Shown here piece by piece: positions 9,208 through 18,158 of a stretch of 64,000 nucleotides of DNA. Source of the stretch: Mycolicibacterium sp. CR10 (GTDB lineage Bacteria > Actinomycetota > Actinomycetes > Mycobacteriales > Mycobacteriaceae). A program made the position numbers and the translations under genes. Location: the NCBI RefSeq assembly GCF_005222675.1, contig NZ_STGE01000049.1, positions 62,001 through 126,000 on the forward strand, written 5' to 3'. The stretch's first letter is position 1; each line of letters opens with the position of its first letter. A model generated the notes under the pieces. The model ran no database searches and was not told the origin of the DNA. It saw only the letters and a list, made by a program, of their open reading frames with translations.

Positions 9208-9238
9208 TTGACCTCAACGATCATTGAGGTTCTACGTT
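9208..9238 (+). promoter_or_regulatory. SoxR/MerR-type promoter-operator with 19-bp spacer
   Basis: ACCTCAA (9211-9217) and TTGAGGT (9224-9230) form a perfect palindrome with a 6-bp centre. The arms match the SoxR box CCTCAA-N6-TTGAGG. A -35-like TTGACC (9208-9213) and -10-like TACGTT (9233-9238) are separated by 19 bp, the over-long spacing typical of MerR/SoxR-activated promoters. The expected transcript start falls at or next to the ATG at 9246, implying a leaderless mRNA. Confidence 0.7.
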
Positions 9239-9245
9239 GGGCCGC

Positions 9246-9710
9246 ATGACCTTTACATCGTTCGAAATCGCGTTCCTGAAGCACGCCGATGTGGGCAGGC
9301 TCGCCACCATCCAGCCCGACGGCACCCCCCAGAACAGTCCGGTCGGCTTCACATTCAACGAGGAGCTCGGCACCATCGACATCGCCGGCTATCAGATGTC
9401 GCGCAGCCGCAAGTACCGCAATATCGCGCGAAATGACAAGGTGGCGTTCGTCGTCGACGACATCCCCTCCCGCGATCCGTGGCGGGTGCGCTGCCTGGAG
9501 ATCCGCGGCACCGCTGAACAGGCGGTGCTCGACGAGGCGCCGCGGGAACCCAACGGCGATGAGCTCGACGGTGCCATCATCCGCATCACCCCGCGCCGGG
9601 TGATCAGTTTCGGGATCGACGACCAGACAACCGAACCGCACCAGTTGGTCGCTCACGTCCGGAACTTCGACGCTGAACGGCCAGAGCGGCAATCGCTCCT
9701 GCCTCATTGA
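9246..9710 (+). CDS. PPOX-class probable F420-dependent oxidoreductase (MSMEG_5819 type)
   Basis: The 154-aa protein is a split-barrel flavin/deazaflavin-binding protein. Its start, FTSFEIAFLKHADVGRLATI, and later GYQMSRSRKYRNIARNDKVAFVVDD match the PPOX class family TIGR04023, named for MSMEG_5819. F420H2-dependent reduction is probable from family knowledge, with substrate unknown. The ATG at 9246 is chosen over an upstream TTG because it fits the promoter spacing. The SoxR-like site suggests induction by redox-cycling compounds. Its 3' end overlaps the convergent CPBP gene by 107 bp. Confidence 0.82.
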   Translation: MTFTSFEIAFLKHADVGRLATIQPDGTPQNSPVGFTFNEELGTIDIAGYQMSRSRKYRNIARNDKVAFVVDDIPSRDPWRVRCLEIRGTAEQAVLDEAPREPNGDELDGAIIRITPRRVISFGIDDQTTEPHQLVAHVRNFDAERPERQSLLPH

Positions 9711-10278
9711 TCGCGAGGTGCGCCAGCATCGGCGCGGCCAGACTGCCCGACTTCGCATAGAGCCACGCGAAGATCCAGCCGGCAGCGCCGGTGACCGCCA
9801 CCGTGGCGGGTACCGACTCGCCCGTCGCGCGGGCGTCGGGCACGTGTGACAGCCCGAACGTCGCCGCCGCGACCAACGGACCACCGGTGGCACCGAACGC
9901 GCGTGTCGCGACCGTGCCCAACGCCGCGCGGAAGGCCGCTTCCTCGGACCACACCGTGCCGAACGGGATCCGCAGCAACAGCCAGCGACCGGTCGGTGCG
10001 GGCAGCACGCGCCCGGCCATGCCGGAGCGGACCGGCGGGATCGCCGTTGCAACGGCCACCGCGAGCACCACGGGTGCGGCCGCCGCAGCGCCCCAACGCA
10101 GGCCGGACCACAGCGTGGGTGGTCTCAGCCCCAGCGAGGCCCGGGCCGATACCGCCGCTGCGGTGCCGAACGCCGCGTGCGGGACCGGGTGCCACCGCGC
10201 CGGGATCCGCGGCGTAACGGTGCTCCACGCGAGGAGCACCGCGGCCAGCGCAGCCGTTCGCCCCTTATCGGACAGCAC
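9604..10278 (-). CDS. CPBP-family intramembrane metalloprotease
   Basis: The 224-aa product is mostly hydrophobic, with several transmembrane segments, and carries the three CPBP (Abi/CAAX protease) motifs: EEAAFR, FGLSHVPDA and HLAINEAGA. These supply the glutamates and histidines of the predicted metal site. The GTG start at 10278 shares one base with the TAG stop of the upstream hydrolase gene, so translation is probably coupled. The position beside purL matches Rv0804. The C-terminal 36 or so residues lie in the overlap with the PPOX gene. Confidence 0.8.
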   Translation of the reverse strand: MLSDKGRTAALAAVLLAWSTVTPRIPARWHPVPHAAFGTAAAVSARASLGLRPPTLWSGLRWGAAAAAPVVLAVAVATAIPPVRSGMAGRVLPAPTGRWLLLRIPFGTVWSEEAAFRAALGTVATRAFGATGGPLVAAATFGLSHVPDARATGESVPATVAVTGAAGWIFAWLYAKSGSLAAPMLAHLAINEAGAIAALAVQRRSSGRERPTGAVRLSGRRSRN

Positions 10279-11996
10279 TAGGCGCCGTCGGCGGATTCGG
10301 TCTCGCGCAGGGCGACGCGGATCCGCTCGGTGTCGGCGGGTGTCCAGCCCTGCGGAGGCGCCACCCCGGCCCAACCGTCGAGGATGTAGTCGCCATAGTT
10401 GTGCCCGTGCCCACCCGGCGCCGACGCCGCGTTCGTCATGTCGGCGGCGACCTGCCAGAACGTGATGATCGGGTACCAGCGCATCAACGCCGTCCGGTCG
10501 CGCCCCGGCGGTTCGGCGAGCCAGTCGGGCCGGGTGAACAGCAGGTCCTGCGACCACCAGACGATCGGATCCGAGGCGTGCTGCAGGAACAGCACTCTCG
10601 TGCCGTCCCACGGCGGCGCGGTGTCCCCGGCGATCTCCCCCGTGCTGCTGCCCTGCGAGAAGCGCACGATCCGGCCGTTGTCGTAGCGCGGCTCCACCTC
10701 AGGGGTGCCGGGGTCACGACGCACCGTGACCTTGTGCCAGAGCGGGCTGGCGTTCGGCGGGCCCACCCACAGCACCGAAGAAAACCCCTTGTCGGCGATA
10801 TCGGGCAGCCATTCGAAGGCGCCCTGACCGGCCATCGAGCCCAGGCTTTCGCCATAGAGCACCAACCGCGGGCGCTGGTCCGGCGGCAATTGGGCCCATC
10901 GTTGGTGGATCGCGTCGATCATCATCGCGCCCGAGTCCATCGACTTCTGCTGATCGCCGAGAAACGAGATCCAGCTGGGCAGATACGAATACTGCGATCC
11001 CACGATTGCGGAGTCGCCGTTGTACATCAGCTCCAGCGACCTGGCCGCGATCGGGTTGATCCATCCCGTCCCGGTGGTCGGGGCGATGACGAGCACCTCG
11101 CGCTCGAAGGCACCGCTGCGTTCGAGTTCGCTGAGTAGCACGGCCATTCGGGCTTCGTCGGTGTCGGCGGTCTGCAGACCGACGTAGACACGGATCGGCT
11201 CCTGGGCGGGCCGCCCGTTGATCCGGGTCAGCTCGGCGGCGTCAGGGCCGCCGGCGACGAAGCTGCGGCCCTGATATCCCAATGAGTCCCATGACGCGAA
11301 AGACGTTGGGCTTCCTGACCTCTCGGACTCTTGGGGTTGGACCACACCTTCCCTGGTGGTGGTGTTCTGCGGTTGGAATACCCGGTTCGCCCCGGCGAGG
11401 AAGCCACGCAGCAACACACCGTTGACCAACGTGATCACGAGCACCACGACGATCGCGGTGCCGATGAACAACGCCACCTCGTCGGACAGTCGCCAGCGGC
11501 GAATTCCGAAGCGAGCCATCATCTTGATGATGTCCAGGAGCACCCGGGCCACCGCGACACACACCCCGCCGACGAGCGCCGCGACCACGAGGGTCCGCAG
11601 ATAGCTCGTCGTGCTGGGACCTTCCGTGCCCATCAACGCGGAAACCTGGCGCTGCCACGCAGCGGCCGGGATCACCATCAGCACGCACGCCGCGAAAGAC
11701 AACACCACGGTGGCCGACTTCATAGCCGAGGACACCCCCAGCGACGGTGGCCACCACGGTCGACCCGCCAGTAGGAAGCGGCGGACCATCCTGGACACGA
11801 ACACCCCGATGCCGTAGCCGATCGCGGCGTTGACTCCACCGATCAGCCCGGCGAACAGCCAGTCCCTGGGCAGCAACGACGGCGTCAGCGACAGACAGAA
11901 GAACAGCGCACCGAAACCGATACCGGTGAAGTCCAGGCGGAGCAGATTCCAGGCCCAGAGGTAGAGGGAACTTCTCTCGCGGGTCTGCGAGGTCAC
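10278..11996 (-). CDS. Multi-spanning membrane protein with C-terminal alpha/beta-hydrolase domain
   Basis: The 572-aa protein has about five N-terminal transmembrane helices (GIGFGALFFCLSLTPSLLP onward) and then a large domain with the nucleophile motif LYGESLGSMAGQ. This architecture is that of the actinobacterial Abhydrolase_9 family (PF10081 with its N-terminal membrane domain). The GTG start at 11996 overlaps the purL stop as GTGA. Neighbouring residues PPNASPLWHKVTVRRDPGTPEV and VLFLQHASDPIVWW are family-typical. The substrate is unknown; a cell-envelope ester is plausible. Confidence 0.8.
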   Translation of the reverse strand: MTSQTRERSSLYLWAWNLLRLDFTGIGFGALFFCLSLTPSLLPRDWLFAGLIGGVNAAIGYGIGVFVSRMVRRFLLAGRPWWPPSLGVSSAMKSATVVLSFAACVLMVIPAAAWQRQVSALMGTEGPSTTSYLRTLVVAALVGGVCVAVARVLLDIIKMMARFGIRRWRLSDEVALFIGTAIVVVLVITLVNGVLLRGFLAGANRVFQPQNTTTREGVVQPQESERSGSPTSFASWDSLGYQGRSFVAGGPDAAELTRINGRPAQEPIRVYVGLQTADTDEARMAVLLSELERSGAFEREVLVIAPTTGTGWINPIAARSLELMYNGDSAIVGSQYSYLPSWISFLGDQQKSMDSGAMMIDAIHQRWAQLPPDQRPRLVLYGESLGSMAGQGAFEWLPDIADKGFSSVLWVGPPNASPLWHKVTVRRDPGTPEVEPRYDNGRIVRFSQGSSTGEIAGDTAPPWDGTRVLFLQHASDPIVWWSQDLLFTRPDWLAEPPGRDRTALMRWYPIITFWQVAADMTNAASAPGGHGHNYGDYILDGWAGVAPPQGWTPADTERIRVALRETESADGA

Positions 11997-14299
11997 CCGA
12001 ACAACCCGGGCAGCACGCCCTCCGACGTGCGCCGCAACTCCTCCAGGGTCACCGTGAACTGGCCCTGCACCTCGACGGCCGCGGCGCCACCCTCGGGCCC
12101 GTCGTCGACGACGCCGATCCGGGTGGCGGGCAGTCCGCGCGCCTGGCACATCGCGGTGAACCGGCTCTCCTCGGTGCGCGGAACCGCGACGAGCACCCGT
12201 CCCGCCGACTCGCTGAAGAGCGTGACGAAGGGATCGGCCGATTCGGGAAGCACGATGCGGCAACCGGTTTCGCCAGCCAGTGCCGCCTCGACCACCGCCT
12301 GGATCAGCCCACCCTCGGACAGGTCGTGGGCGGCCGACACCAGGCCGTCACGCGATGCGGCGGTCAGCACGTCGGCCAGCAGCCGTTCCCGCTCCAGGTC
12401 CACCGCCGGCGGCAGGCCGCCGAGGTGGTCGGCAGTGACCTGGGCCCAGATCGAGCCGTCGAACTCGTCGCGGGTGTCACCGAGCAGGATCAGCGTCTCG
12501 CCGGGCTCATGGCCGAACCCGGTGGGGATGCGACGCTTGACATCGTCGATGACCCCGAGGATGCCGACGACCGGGGTCGGCAGGATCGCCGTGGTCCCGG
12601 TCTGGTTGTAGAAGCTGACGTTTCCGCCCGTGACCGGAATGCCGAGTGTCGCGGCGCCATCGGCCAGTCCGCGGACCGCCTGCGAGAACTGCCACATCAC
12701 GCCGGGATCCTCCGGTGAACCGAAGTTCAGGCAGTTGGTCACCGCGATGGGGGTGGCTCCGGTGACGGCGACGTTGCGGTAGGCCTCGGCCAGGGCGAGC
12801 TGGGCACCGGCGTAGGGATCCAGCGCCGTGTACCGGCCCGACGCATCGGTGGAGATCGCGATGCCGCGGCCGGTCTCTTCGTCGACGCGCAGCACGCCGC
12901 CGTCGGCGTTCTCGGCCAGCACCGTGTTTCCGCGCACGTAGCGGTCGTACTGCTCGGTGATGAAGGCGCGACTGCACAGGTGCGGGCTGCCGACCATGGC
13001 GAGCAGCGTCTTGCGCAGGTCGTCGCCGCTGGATGGCCGCGGCAGCGATGCCGAGGTATCGGCGTTGAGCGCGTCCTGGCTGTCGGGGCGCTCGACGGGC
13101 CGCTCGTACACCGGACCCTCGTGCGCAACGGTGCGCGGTGGGACGTCGACGACGGTCTCGCCGTGCCAGGTGATCTCGAGGCGATCACCGTCGGTGACTT
13201 CGCCGATGACGGTGGCCAGCACGTCCCACTTGCGGCACACCGCCAGGAAGGCGTCGACGTTGTCCGGGGTGACGACCGCGCACATGCGTTCCTGGGACTC
13301 GCTGGACAGGATCTCGGCCGGCGTCATGTTGGTTGCCCGCAGCGGCACGGTGTCCAGCTCGACCCTCATGCCGCCATCGCCGGCGGAAGCGAGTTCAGAT
13401 GTGGCACAGGATAATCCGGCACCACCCAAGTCCTGAATGCCGACCACGAGATCGGCCGCGTAGAGCTCGAGGCAGCACTCGATGAGCACCTTCTCGGTGA
13501 ACGGGTCCCCGACCTGGACCGAGGGCAGCTTCTTGCGGCCCGCACCGCCTTCGTCACCGCCGAAGGTCTCCGAGGCCAGCACCGACACCCCGCCGATCCC
13601 GTCGAGACCGGTGCGGGCGCCGAACAGGATGATCTTGTTGCCGGTTCCGGACGCGAACGCCAGGTGCAGATCCTCTTTGCGCAGCACGCCGACACACAGC
13701 GCGTTCACCAGCGGGTTGCCCGCATAACTGGCATCGAACACCGTTTCACCACCGATGTTCGGCAGCCCCAGTGAGTTCCCGTATCCCCCGACGCCGCGCA
13801 CCACGCCGTCGAGGACGCGTCGGGTGTCGGGCGCGTCGGCAGCGCCGCACCGCAGCTGATCCATCACGGCCACCGGCCGGGCGCCCATCGCCATGATGTC
13901 GCGGACGATGCCGCCGACACCCGTGGCGGCACCTTGGTAGGGCTCAATGTAGGACGGGTGGTTGTGGGATTCCACCTTGAAGGTGGCCGCCCAGCCGTCA
14001 CCGATGTCGACAACCCCGGCGTTCTCCCCGATGCCCGCGAGCATCGCCGTGCGCATCTTTTCGGTGGTGGTCTCCCCGAAGTAGCGAAGATGGACCTTCG
14101 ATGACTTGTAGGAGCAGTGCTCGCTCCACATCACCGAGTACATCGCGAGCTCGGCGTCGGTGGGCCGACGACCGAGGATCTCGCGGATTCGGTCGTACTC
14201 GTCGTCCTTGAGGCCCAGCTCACGGAAGGGTTGGGGGTGGTCGGGAGTAGCTGCGGCCCGCTCGACGGTGTCTACTTCTTGGGTCAACCCAGACGTCAC
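11993..14299 (-). CDS. purL: Phosphoribosylformylglycinamidine synthase, large subunit
   Basis: The 768-aa size marks the small-type PurL that needs separate PurS and PurQ, both present at 19 kb. It makes FGAM from FGAR with ATP and ammonia from PurQ. Conserved blocks include MWSEHCSYKSSK near the N-terminus, KVESHNHPSYIEPYQGAATGVGG, GGETVFD, and GVGGYGNSLGLPNIGG. The C-terminal PurM-like half has SAAHDLSEGGLIQA. It heads a three-gene set with overlapping stop/start codons running into the membrane hydrolase and CPBP genes. Confidence 0.97.
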   Translation of the reverse strand: MTSGLTQEVDTVERAAATPDHPQPFRELGLKDDEYDRIREILGRRPTDAELAMYSVMWSEHCSYKSSKVHLRYFGETTTEKMRTAMLAGIGENAGVVDIGDGWAATFKVESHNHPSYIEPYQGAATGVGGIVRDIMAMGARPVAVMDQLRCGAADAPDTRRVLDGVVRGVGGYGNSLGLPNIGGETVFDASYAGNPLVNALCVGVLRKEDLHLAFASGTGNKIILFGARTGLDGIGGVSVLASETFGGDEGGAGRKKLPSVQVGDPFTEKVLIECCLELYAADLVVGIQDLGGAGLSCATSELASAGDGGMRVELDTVPLRATNMTPAEILSSESQERMCAVVTPDNVDAFLAVCRKWDVLATVIGEVTDGDRLEITWHGETVVDVPPRTVAHEGPVYERPVERPDSQDALNADTSASLPRPSSGDDLRKTLLAMVGSPHLCSRAFITEQYDRYVRGNTVLAENADGGVLRVDEETGRGIAISTDASGRYTALDPYAGAQLALAEAYRNVAVTGATPIAVTNCLNFGSPEDPGVMWQFSQAVRGLADGAATLGIPVTGGNVSFYNQTGTTAILPTPVVGILGVIDDVKRRIPTGFGHEPGETLILLGDTRDEFDGSIWAQVTADHLGGLPPAVDLERERLLADVLTAASRDGLVSAAHDLSEGGLIQAVVEAALAGETGCRIVLPESADPFVTLFSESAGRVLVAVPRTEESRFTAMCQARGLPATRIGVVDDGPEGGAAAVEVQGQFTVTLEELRRTSEGVLPGLFG

Positions 14300-14328
14300 G
14301 GAGCCAGTTTAGTGGGTGCCCGGAAATG

Positions 14329-15399
14329 TCACTCCCACAGTTCGCCCAGCGCGGCGGCAATGGCCGTGGGGTCCTGCGCGTCGGTGTTGCAGCTCACGGC
14401 CACGGCCGCCCGGCGATCCGCACTTATCCCGAAGTCCGAGACGAAGCCGGCCCATGACCCGTCGTGACCGAGTGTGCCGTCGGCGTAGACGTTGATCCCC
14501 GCGCCATAGCGGTCGCCGGTGCCCTCGTCGGTGTCCACCGCACCGGCAAGTTGCGCGTCGAGCAGCCGCCGGCCGCCCAACGCTCCGGTCCGGTAGTTGT
14601 CGGCCCATCGGACCAGCTGGCTCGGCGTGGTCTTGATCGAGCCGTCGCCGACCTGCTCCCAACCGGACCGCGACGGCACGTACTCGCCACCGCTCCACTC
14701 GTATGGCACCGCTTCGCCGGAGACCGTCCCGATCGGATCCAGCACCATTGCCAACCCGAGCGGCACGAAGATCTCGGCGGCCAGGACCGTCGCCAGCGGT
14801 TGTGAAGTGACCCGCTGCGCGATCTCGCCGAGCAGCAGGTAGTTGGAGTTGGAGTACTCAAACCGTTCGCCCGGATCGAAGTCGAGCTCTTGCACTTTCG
14901 CCAGCACCCGCATCGCGTCGGCGTTGGTAGTGCGATCCGAGTAGCCGTAGCCCGCGTCCTCGAGGAGCCCGATGTAGTCGGGGATGCCGCTCGTCTGGTG
15001 CATCAGCTGCGCGACGGAAACCTTCTCGGCCCACCCAGGCAATCCGGCGACGTGCTGGGCCAGCGTGTCGTCGATGGTGAGACGGTCGTCCTGGACCAGT
15101 AGCAGGACCGCGGTCGCGGTGAACTGCTTTGACACCGAGGCGATGTCGAAGGGGGTGTCGGGGGTGAGGCCGGCACCGGTGGACAGGTCGGCAACGCCGC
15201 GGACCCCGGTCCAGACCACCTCGCCCTCGATCCCCACGGCAGCGGAGCATCCGGGCTCATCGTCGGCCGCGGCGTCGTCCAGCAATGCCTGGCTCAGCGC
15301 TGCCCGGTCGAGCGACTCAGGGGCGTCGGCCTGCCCGGCACACGCGGCGCACAGCAGCACGACCGCGACGAACGGCCGCAAAGCCTTTCGAGTCGCCAC
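14329..15399 (-). CDS. Beta-lactamase-family serine hydrolase, exported
   Basis: The 356-aa protein has a hydrophobic signal segment (FVAVVLLCAACAG) and may be a lipoprotein, although CAAC is a weak lipobox. The class C/esterase-type active site is visible as SVSK (SxxK), YSNSNY (YxN) and HDGSW (HxG). Such proteins act as esterases, D-Ala-D-Ala peptidases or, rarely, beta-lactamases, and sequence alone does not decide. It starts 10 bp downstream of the VOC gene on the same strand, so both likely follow pepC in one operon. Confidence 0.82.
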   Translation of the reverse strand: MATRKALRPFVAVVLLCAACAGQADAPESLDRAALSQALLDDAAADDEPGCSAAVGIEGEVVWTGVRGVADLSTGAGLTPDTPFDIASVSKQFTATAVLLLVQDDRLTIDDTLAQHVAGLPGWAEKVSVAQLMHQTSGIPDYIGLLEDAGYGYSDRTTNADAMRVLAKVQELDFDPGERFEYSNSNYLLLGEIAQRVTSQPLATVLAAEIFVPLGLAMVLDPIGTVSGEAVPYEWSGGEYVPSRSGWEQVGDGSIKTTPSQLVRWADNYRTGALGGRRLLDAQLAGAVDTDEGTGDRYGAGINVYADGTLGHDGSWAGFVSDFGISADRRAAVAVSCNTDAQDPTAIAAALGELWE

Positions 15400-15409
15400 G
15401 CGCGAGCCG

Positions 15410-15757
15410 TCATCCCCCGGCGACGCAGAAGGCGTTGCCCTCCGGGTCGGCCAGCACCACCCACTGGAACTCGGCGCCGAAGCTGTGCCGGCCGGTCTCG
15501 CGCGCGCCCAGACCGACGAGGCGGGCCACCTCGGCCTCCTTGTCAGCGGAGTGGAAGTCCAGGTGCACCTTGTTCTTGCCGGGTGTCGGGTCGGGCACCC
15601 GCTGGAAGCCGAGCGCTGGGCGTCCCTCGCTGGTGACCATGACGAATTCGCCTGGCGCGACGGCGTTCACATCTCCACCCGCAGCCTTGGCCCACCAGTC
15701 GGCGAGCCCGTCGGGATCCACACAATCGAACGTGATCATCTCCACTTTCAGTGACAT
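15410..15757 (-). CDS. VOC/glyoxalase-like domain protein
   Basis: The 115-aa product is a single glyoxalase-like domain (Glyoxalase_6 type): MITFDCVDPDGLADWWAKA at the start, KVHLDFHSADKE in the middle and VVLADPEGNAFCV at the end. It matches Rv0801 next to pepC. The start overlaps the end of pepC by 10 bp, which points to coupled translation. No substrate is known. Confidence 0.8.
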   Translation of the reverse strand: MSLKVEMITFDCVDPDGLADWWAKAAGGDVNAVAPGEFVMVTSEGRPALGFQRVPDPTPGKNKVHLDFHSADKEAEVARLVGLGARETGRHSFGAEFQWVVLADPEGNAFCVAGG

Positions 15758-17073
15758 GCCCCGACCCTAAAACAGCCGGGTGACAAGAAAGCGTGAAGTG
15801 CCGCCGCATAGGCGGCCACATCGGACGCGCCCATCACTTCGCGTGCCGAGTGCATCGCCAGCTGAGCCGCTCCGACGTCGACGGTCGGGATTCCGGTCGC
15901 CGCCGCCGTCATCGGCCCGATCGTCGATCCGCATGGAAGGTCGGCGCGGTGCTCGTACCGCTGCAGCGGCACGCCTGCCTGCTCGCACGCCAGCGCGAAC
16001 GCCGCGGCGGTGCGACCGTCGGTGGCGTAGCGCAGGTTGGGCTGGACCTTGAGCACTGGACCCGCGTTGACCTCGATGAGGTGGCCCGGCTCGTGTCGTT
16101 CCGGATAGTTCGGATGAGTGGCGTGTGCCATGTCCCCGGAGGCGACCATCGACGCCGGCAGCCGGCGCAGGAAGTCCTCCCGGCCGCCGCCCTCGGCCAG
16201 CGTGATCCGCTCCAGCACCGTCAGCAGCAGGCCGGACTGGGCGCCGTGGTCGGACTGGGACCCGACCTCCTCGTGGTCGAACAGCACCAGCACCGGCACC
16301 ACGTGCCCCCCGGCGGCCGGGTCGGCGGCCAGGAACGCCTCCAGCCCCGCGTAGCACGTCGCCTGGTTGTCCAGCCGTGGCGCGCTGAGTAATTCGCCGT
16401 CGACGCCGGCCAGCCGCGACGGGTTGATGTCGTGCGTCATCAGGTCGAAGCCCAGCACGTCGTCGACGTCGACGCCGGCCCGCTCGGCCACGTAGGCCAG
16501 GAAGGACCGGGCGCCGCTGCCGACACCCCAGACGGCGTTGACGTGCCGTTGCGGGTTCAGCTCGACGCCCTTGCGGTCCTCGGACAGGTGAATCGCCAGC
16601 TGCGGCACCCGCAGGATCGGGTCATCGATCCGGACGAGGTCGTGCTCCACGGTGTGGCCGGCACCCCTCCCCGAGTCGCTTCGCTCCTGCCCGCCGGACC
16701 GCACCGAGAGCCGGCCACTGATTCCCAGGTCTCGGTCCAACCATGAGTTCAGCCATGCACCGCCATAGGGTTGCAGCGCTACCACCTGCCACCCCGCGAC
16801 GAACCGGTCCGGGTGCTGCTTGACCCGCAGGTTCGGGCTGTCGGTGTGAGCGCCGACGACCCGGAAAGGCAACCCCGGCTCGCTCGTGGACCGCCACGCG
16901 ATCAATGACCCGGCCCGCACCACGAAGTGGTCGCCCGAGGCGGGCCACGCGTCGCTCTCGGACAGTTCGGTGAACCCGGCGGCCAGCAGGCGATCAGCGG
17001 CGGTGCGGCACACATGGAATGGCGACGGCGACGCGTCGATGAACTCGCAGAGGCCCTGGGGGCTGGCTGGCAT
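15748..17073 (-). CDS. pepC: M18-family aspartyl aminopeptidase
   Basis: The 441-aa enzyme is a dinuclear metalloaminopeptidase (M18, Rv0800). Metal-binding blocks are visible as GAHTDSPNLRVK, FDHEEVGSQSDHGAQS, SGDMAHATHPNY and the C-terminal AMHSAREVMG. The ATG at 17073 begins MPASPQGLCEFIDASPSPFHV, the family start, and is preceded by a purine-rich site. Around residues 124-143 the protein carries an extra loop (SGGQERSDSGRGAG) encoded by a REP-like DNA element, absent from the homologues I recall. The gene is divergent from the DyP gene. Confidence 0.88.
   Translation of the reverse strand: MPASPQGLCEFIDASPSPFHVCRTAADRLLAAGFTELSESDAWPASGDHFVVRAGSLIAWRSTSEPGLPFRVVGAHTDSPNLRVKQHPDRFVAGWQVVALQPYGGAWLNSWLDRDLGISGRLSVRSGGQERSDSGRGAGHTVEHDLVRIDDPILRVPQLAIHLSEDRKGVELNPQRHVNAVWGVGSGARSFLAYVAERAGVDVDDVLGFDLMTHDINPSRLAGVDGELLSAPRLDNQATCYAGLEAFLAADPAAGGHVVPVLVLFDHEEVGSQSDHGAQSGLLLTVLERITLAEGGGREDFLRRLPASMVASGDMAHATHPNYPERHEPGHLIEVNAGPVLKVQPNLRYATDGRTAAAFALACEQAGVPLQRYEHRADLPCGSTIGPMTAAATGIPTVDVGAAQLAMHSAREVMGASDVAAYAAALHAFLSPGCFRVGACH
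16667..16695. repeat. REP-like GC element inside pepC
   Basis: The core cgagtcgcttcgctcctgcc occurs here and again at 40773-40792 inside a P450 gene. In pepC it encodes a hydrophilic stretch (GQERSDSG) in a loop between conserved strands, consistent with an in-frame insertion of a small interspersed element. Confidence 0.6.
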
Positions 17074-17123
17074 CTTTCCATCTTGAAGGGTCAACTCGTT
17101 GATCTTGACGCTAGGGTCCAGAT

Positions 17124-18158
17124 GTGTCTCGCCCCCAGCCCATCTTGACGCCGTTGAGCCCGGCGGCGATCTTCCTCGTGGCGACCATCGGCGAGGGGGG
17201 CGAATCAGTGGTGCACGACGCACTGTCCGGGCTGAGCGGCCTGGTCCGGGCGGTCGGATTCCGGGTTCCCGACGCGCGGCTGAACCTGGTGGCCGGTATC
17301 GGGTCGAGCGCGTGGGACCGGTTGTTCTCGGGTCCGCGGCCGGCCGAGCTCCACGAGTTCATTGAGCTGACAGGCGCCCGACATCACGCACCGGCCACCC
17401 CCGGCGATCTGCTGCTGCACATCAGGGGCGGATCGCTGGATGTGTGTTTCGAGCTCGGCGGCCGGGTGCTGGCGTCGATGGCGGGCGCCGTCACCGTGGT
17501 CGACGAGGTGCACGGATTCAAGTTCTTCGAGCAGCGCGATCTGCTGGGCTTCGTCGACGGCACCGAGAACCCCGACGGGCCCGACGCCGTCGCCGCGGTC
17601 CAGATCGGCGAGAGCGACCCCGACTTCGCCACGGCGAGCTATGTGCACGTGCAGCGCTACACCCACGACATGGACGCGTGGAATGCGCTCAGCGTCACCG
17701 AGCAGGAACTCGTCATCGGCCGGACCAAGCTCGAGGACATCGAGCTCGACGACGCGGTCAAGCCGGCCAACTCGCACGTGGCGCTGAATACGCTGACCGA
17801 CGACGACGGCAACGACCTGCAGATCGTCCGGGCCAACATGCCGTTCGGCACGCTCGGTAACGGAGAGTCAGGCACGTACTACATCGCCTACGCCGGCGAC
17901 CCCGCCGTCACCGAGAAGATGCTGAGCAACATGTTCATCGGCGATCCGCCCGGGAACACCGACAGGATCCTGGACTTCTCGACGGCGAAGACGGGAACGA
18001 TGTTCTTCGTGCCGACCATCGACTTCCTCGATGACCCGCCGCCGCTGCCGTCGCTGCCGTCGACGGCCGGTGATCCACAACCACCCGAAACCCCCTCTAC
18101 ATCAACCGTTTACAACGGCTCTCTGGCCATCGGCAGTCTGAAAGGACAACCGCAATGA
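17124..18158 (+). CDS. DyP-type haem peroxidase, encapsulin cargo
   Basis: The 344-aa protein is a dye-decolourising peroxidase (Rv0799c type) with the GxxDG motif in LLGFVDGTENP and downstream haem-pocket blocks. Its C-terminus ends in a flexible Pro-rich linker and NGSLAIGSLKGQ, the cargo-loading peptide that binds encapsulin. It therefore acts packaged inside a protein nanocompartment. The GTG at 17124 is only seven bases after a TAGGGT -10-like box (17112-17117), so the message may be leaderless. The stop overlaps the encapsulin ATG. Confidence 0.92.
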   Translation: MSRPQPILTPLSPAAIFLVATIGEGGESVVHDALSGLSGLVRAVGFRVPDARLNLVAGIGSSAWDRLFSGPRPAELHEFIELTGARHHAPATPGDLLLHIRGGSLDVCFELGGRVLASMAGAVTVVDEVHGFKFFEQRDLLGFVDGTENPDGPDAVAAVQIGESDPDFATASYVHVQRYTHDMDAWNALSVTEQELVIGRTKLEDIELDDAVKPANSHVALNTLTDDDGNDLQIVRANMPFGTLGNGESGTYYIAYAGDPAVTEKMLSNMFIGDPPGNTDRILDFSTAKTGTMFFVPTIDFLDDPPPLPSLPSTAGDPQPPETPSTSTVYNGSLAIGSLKGQPQ

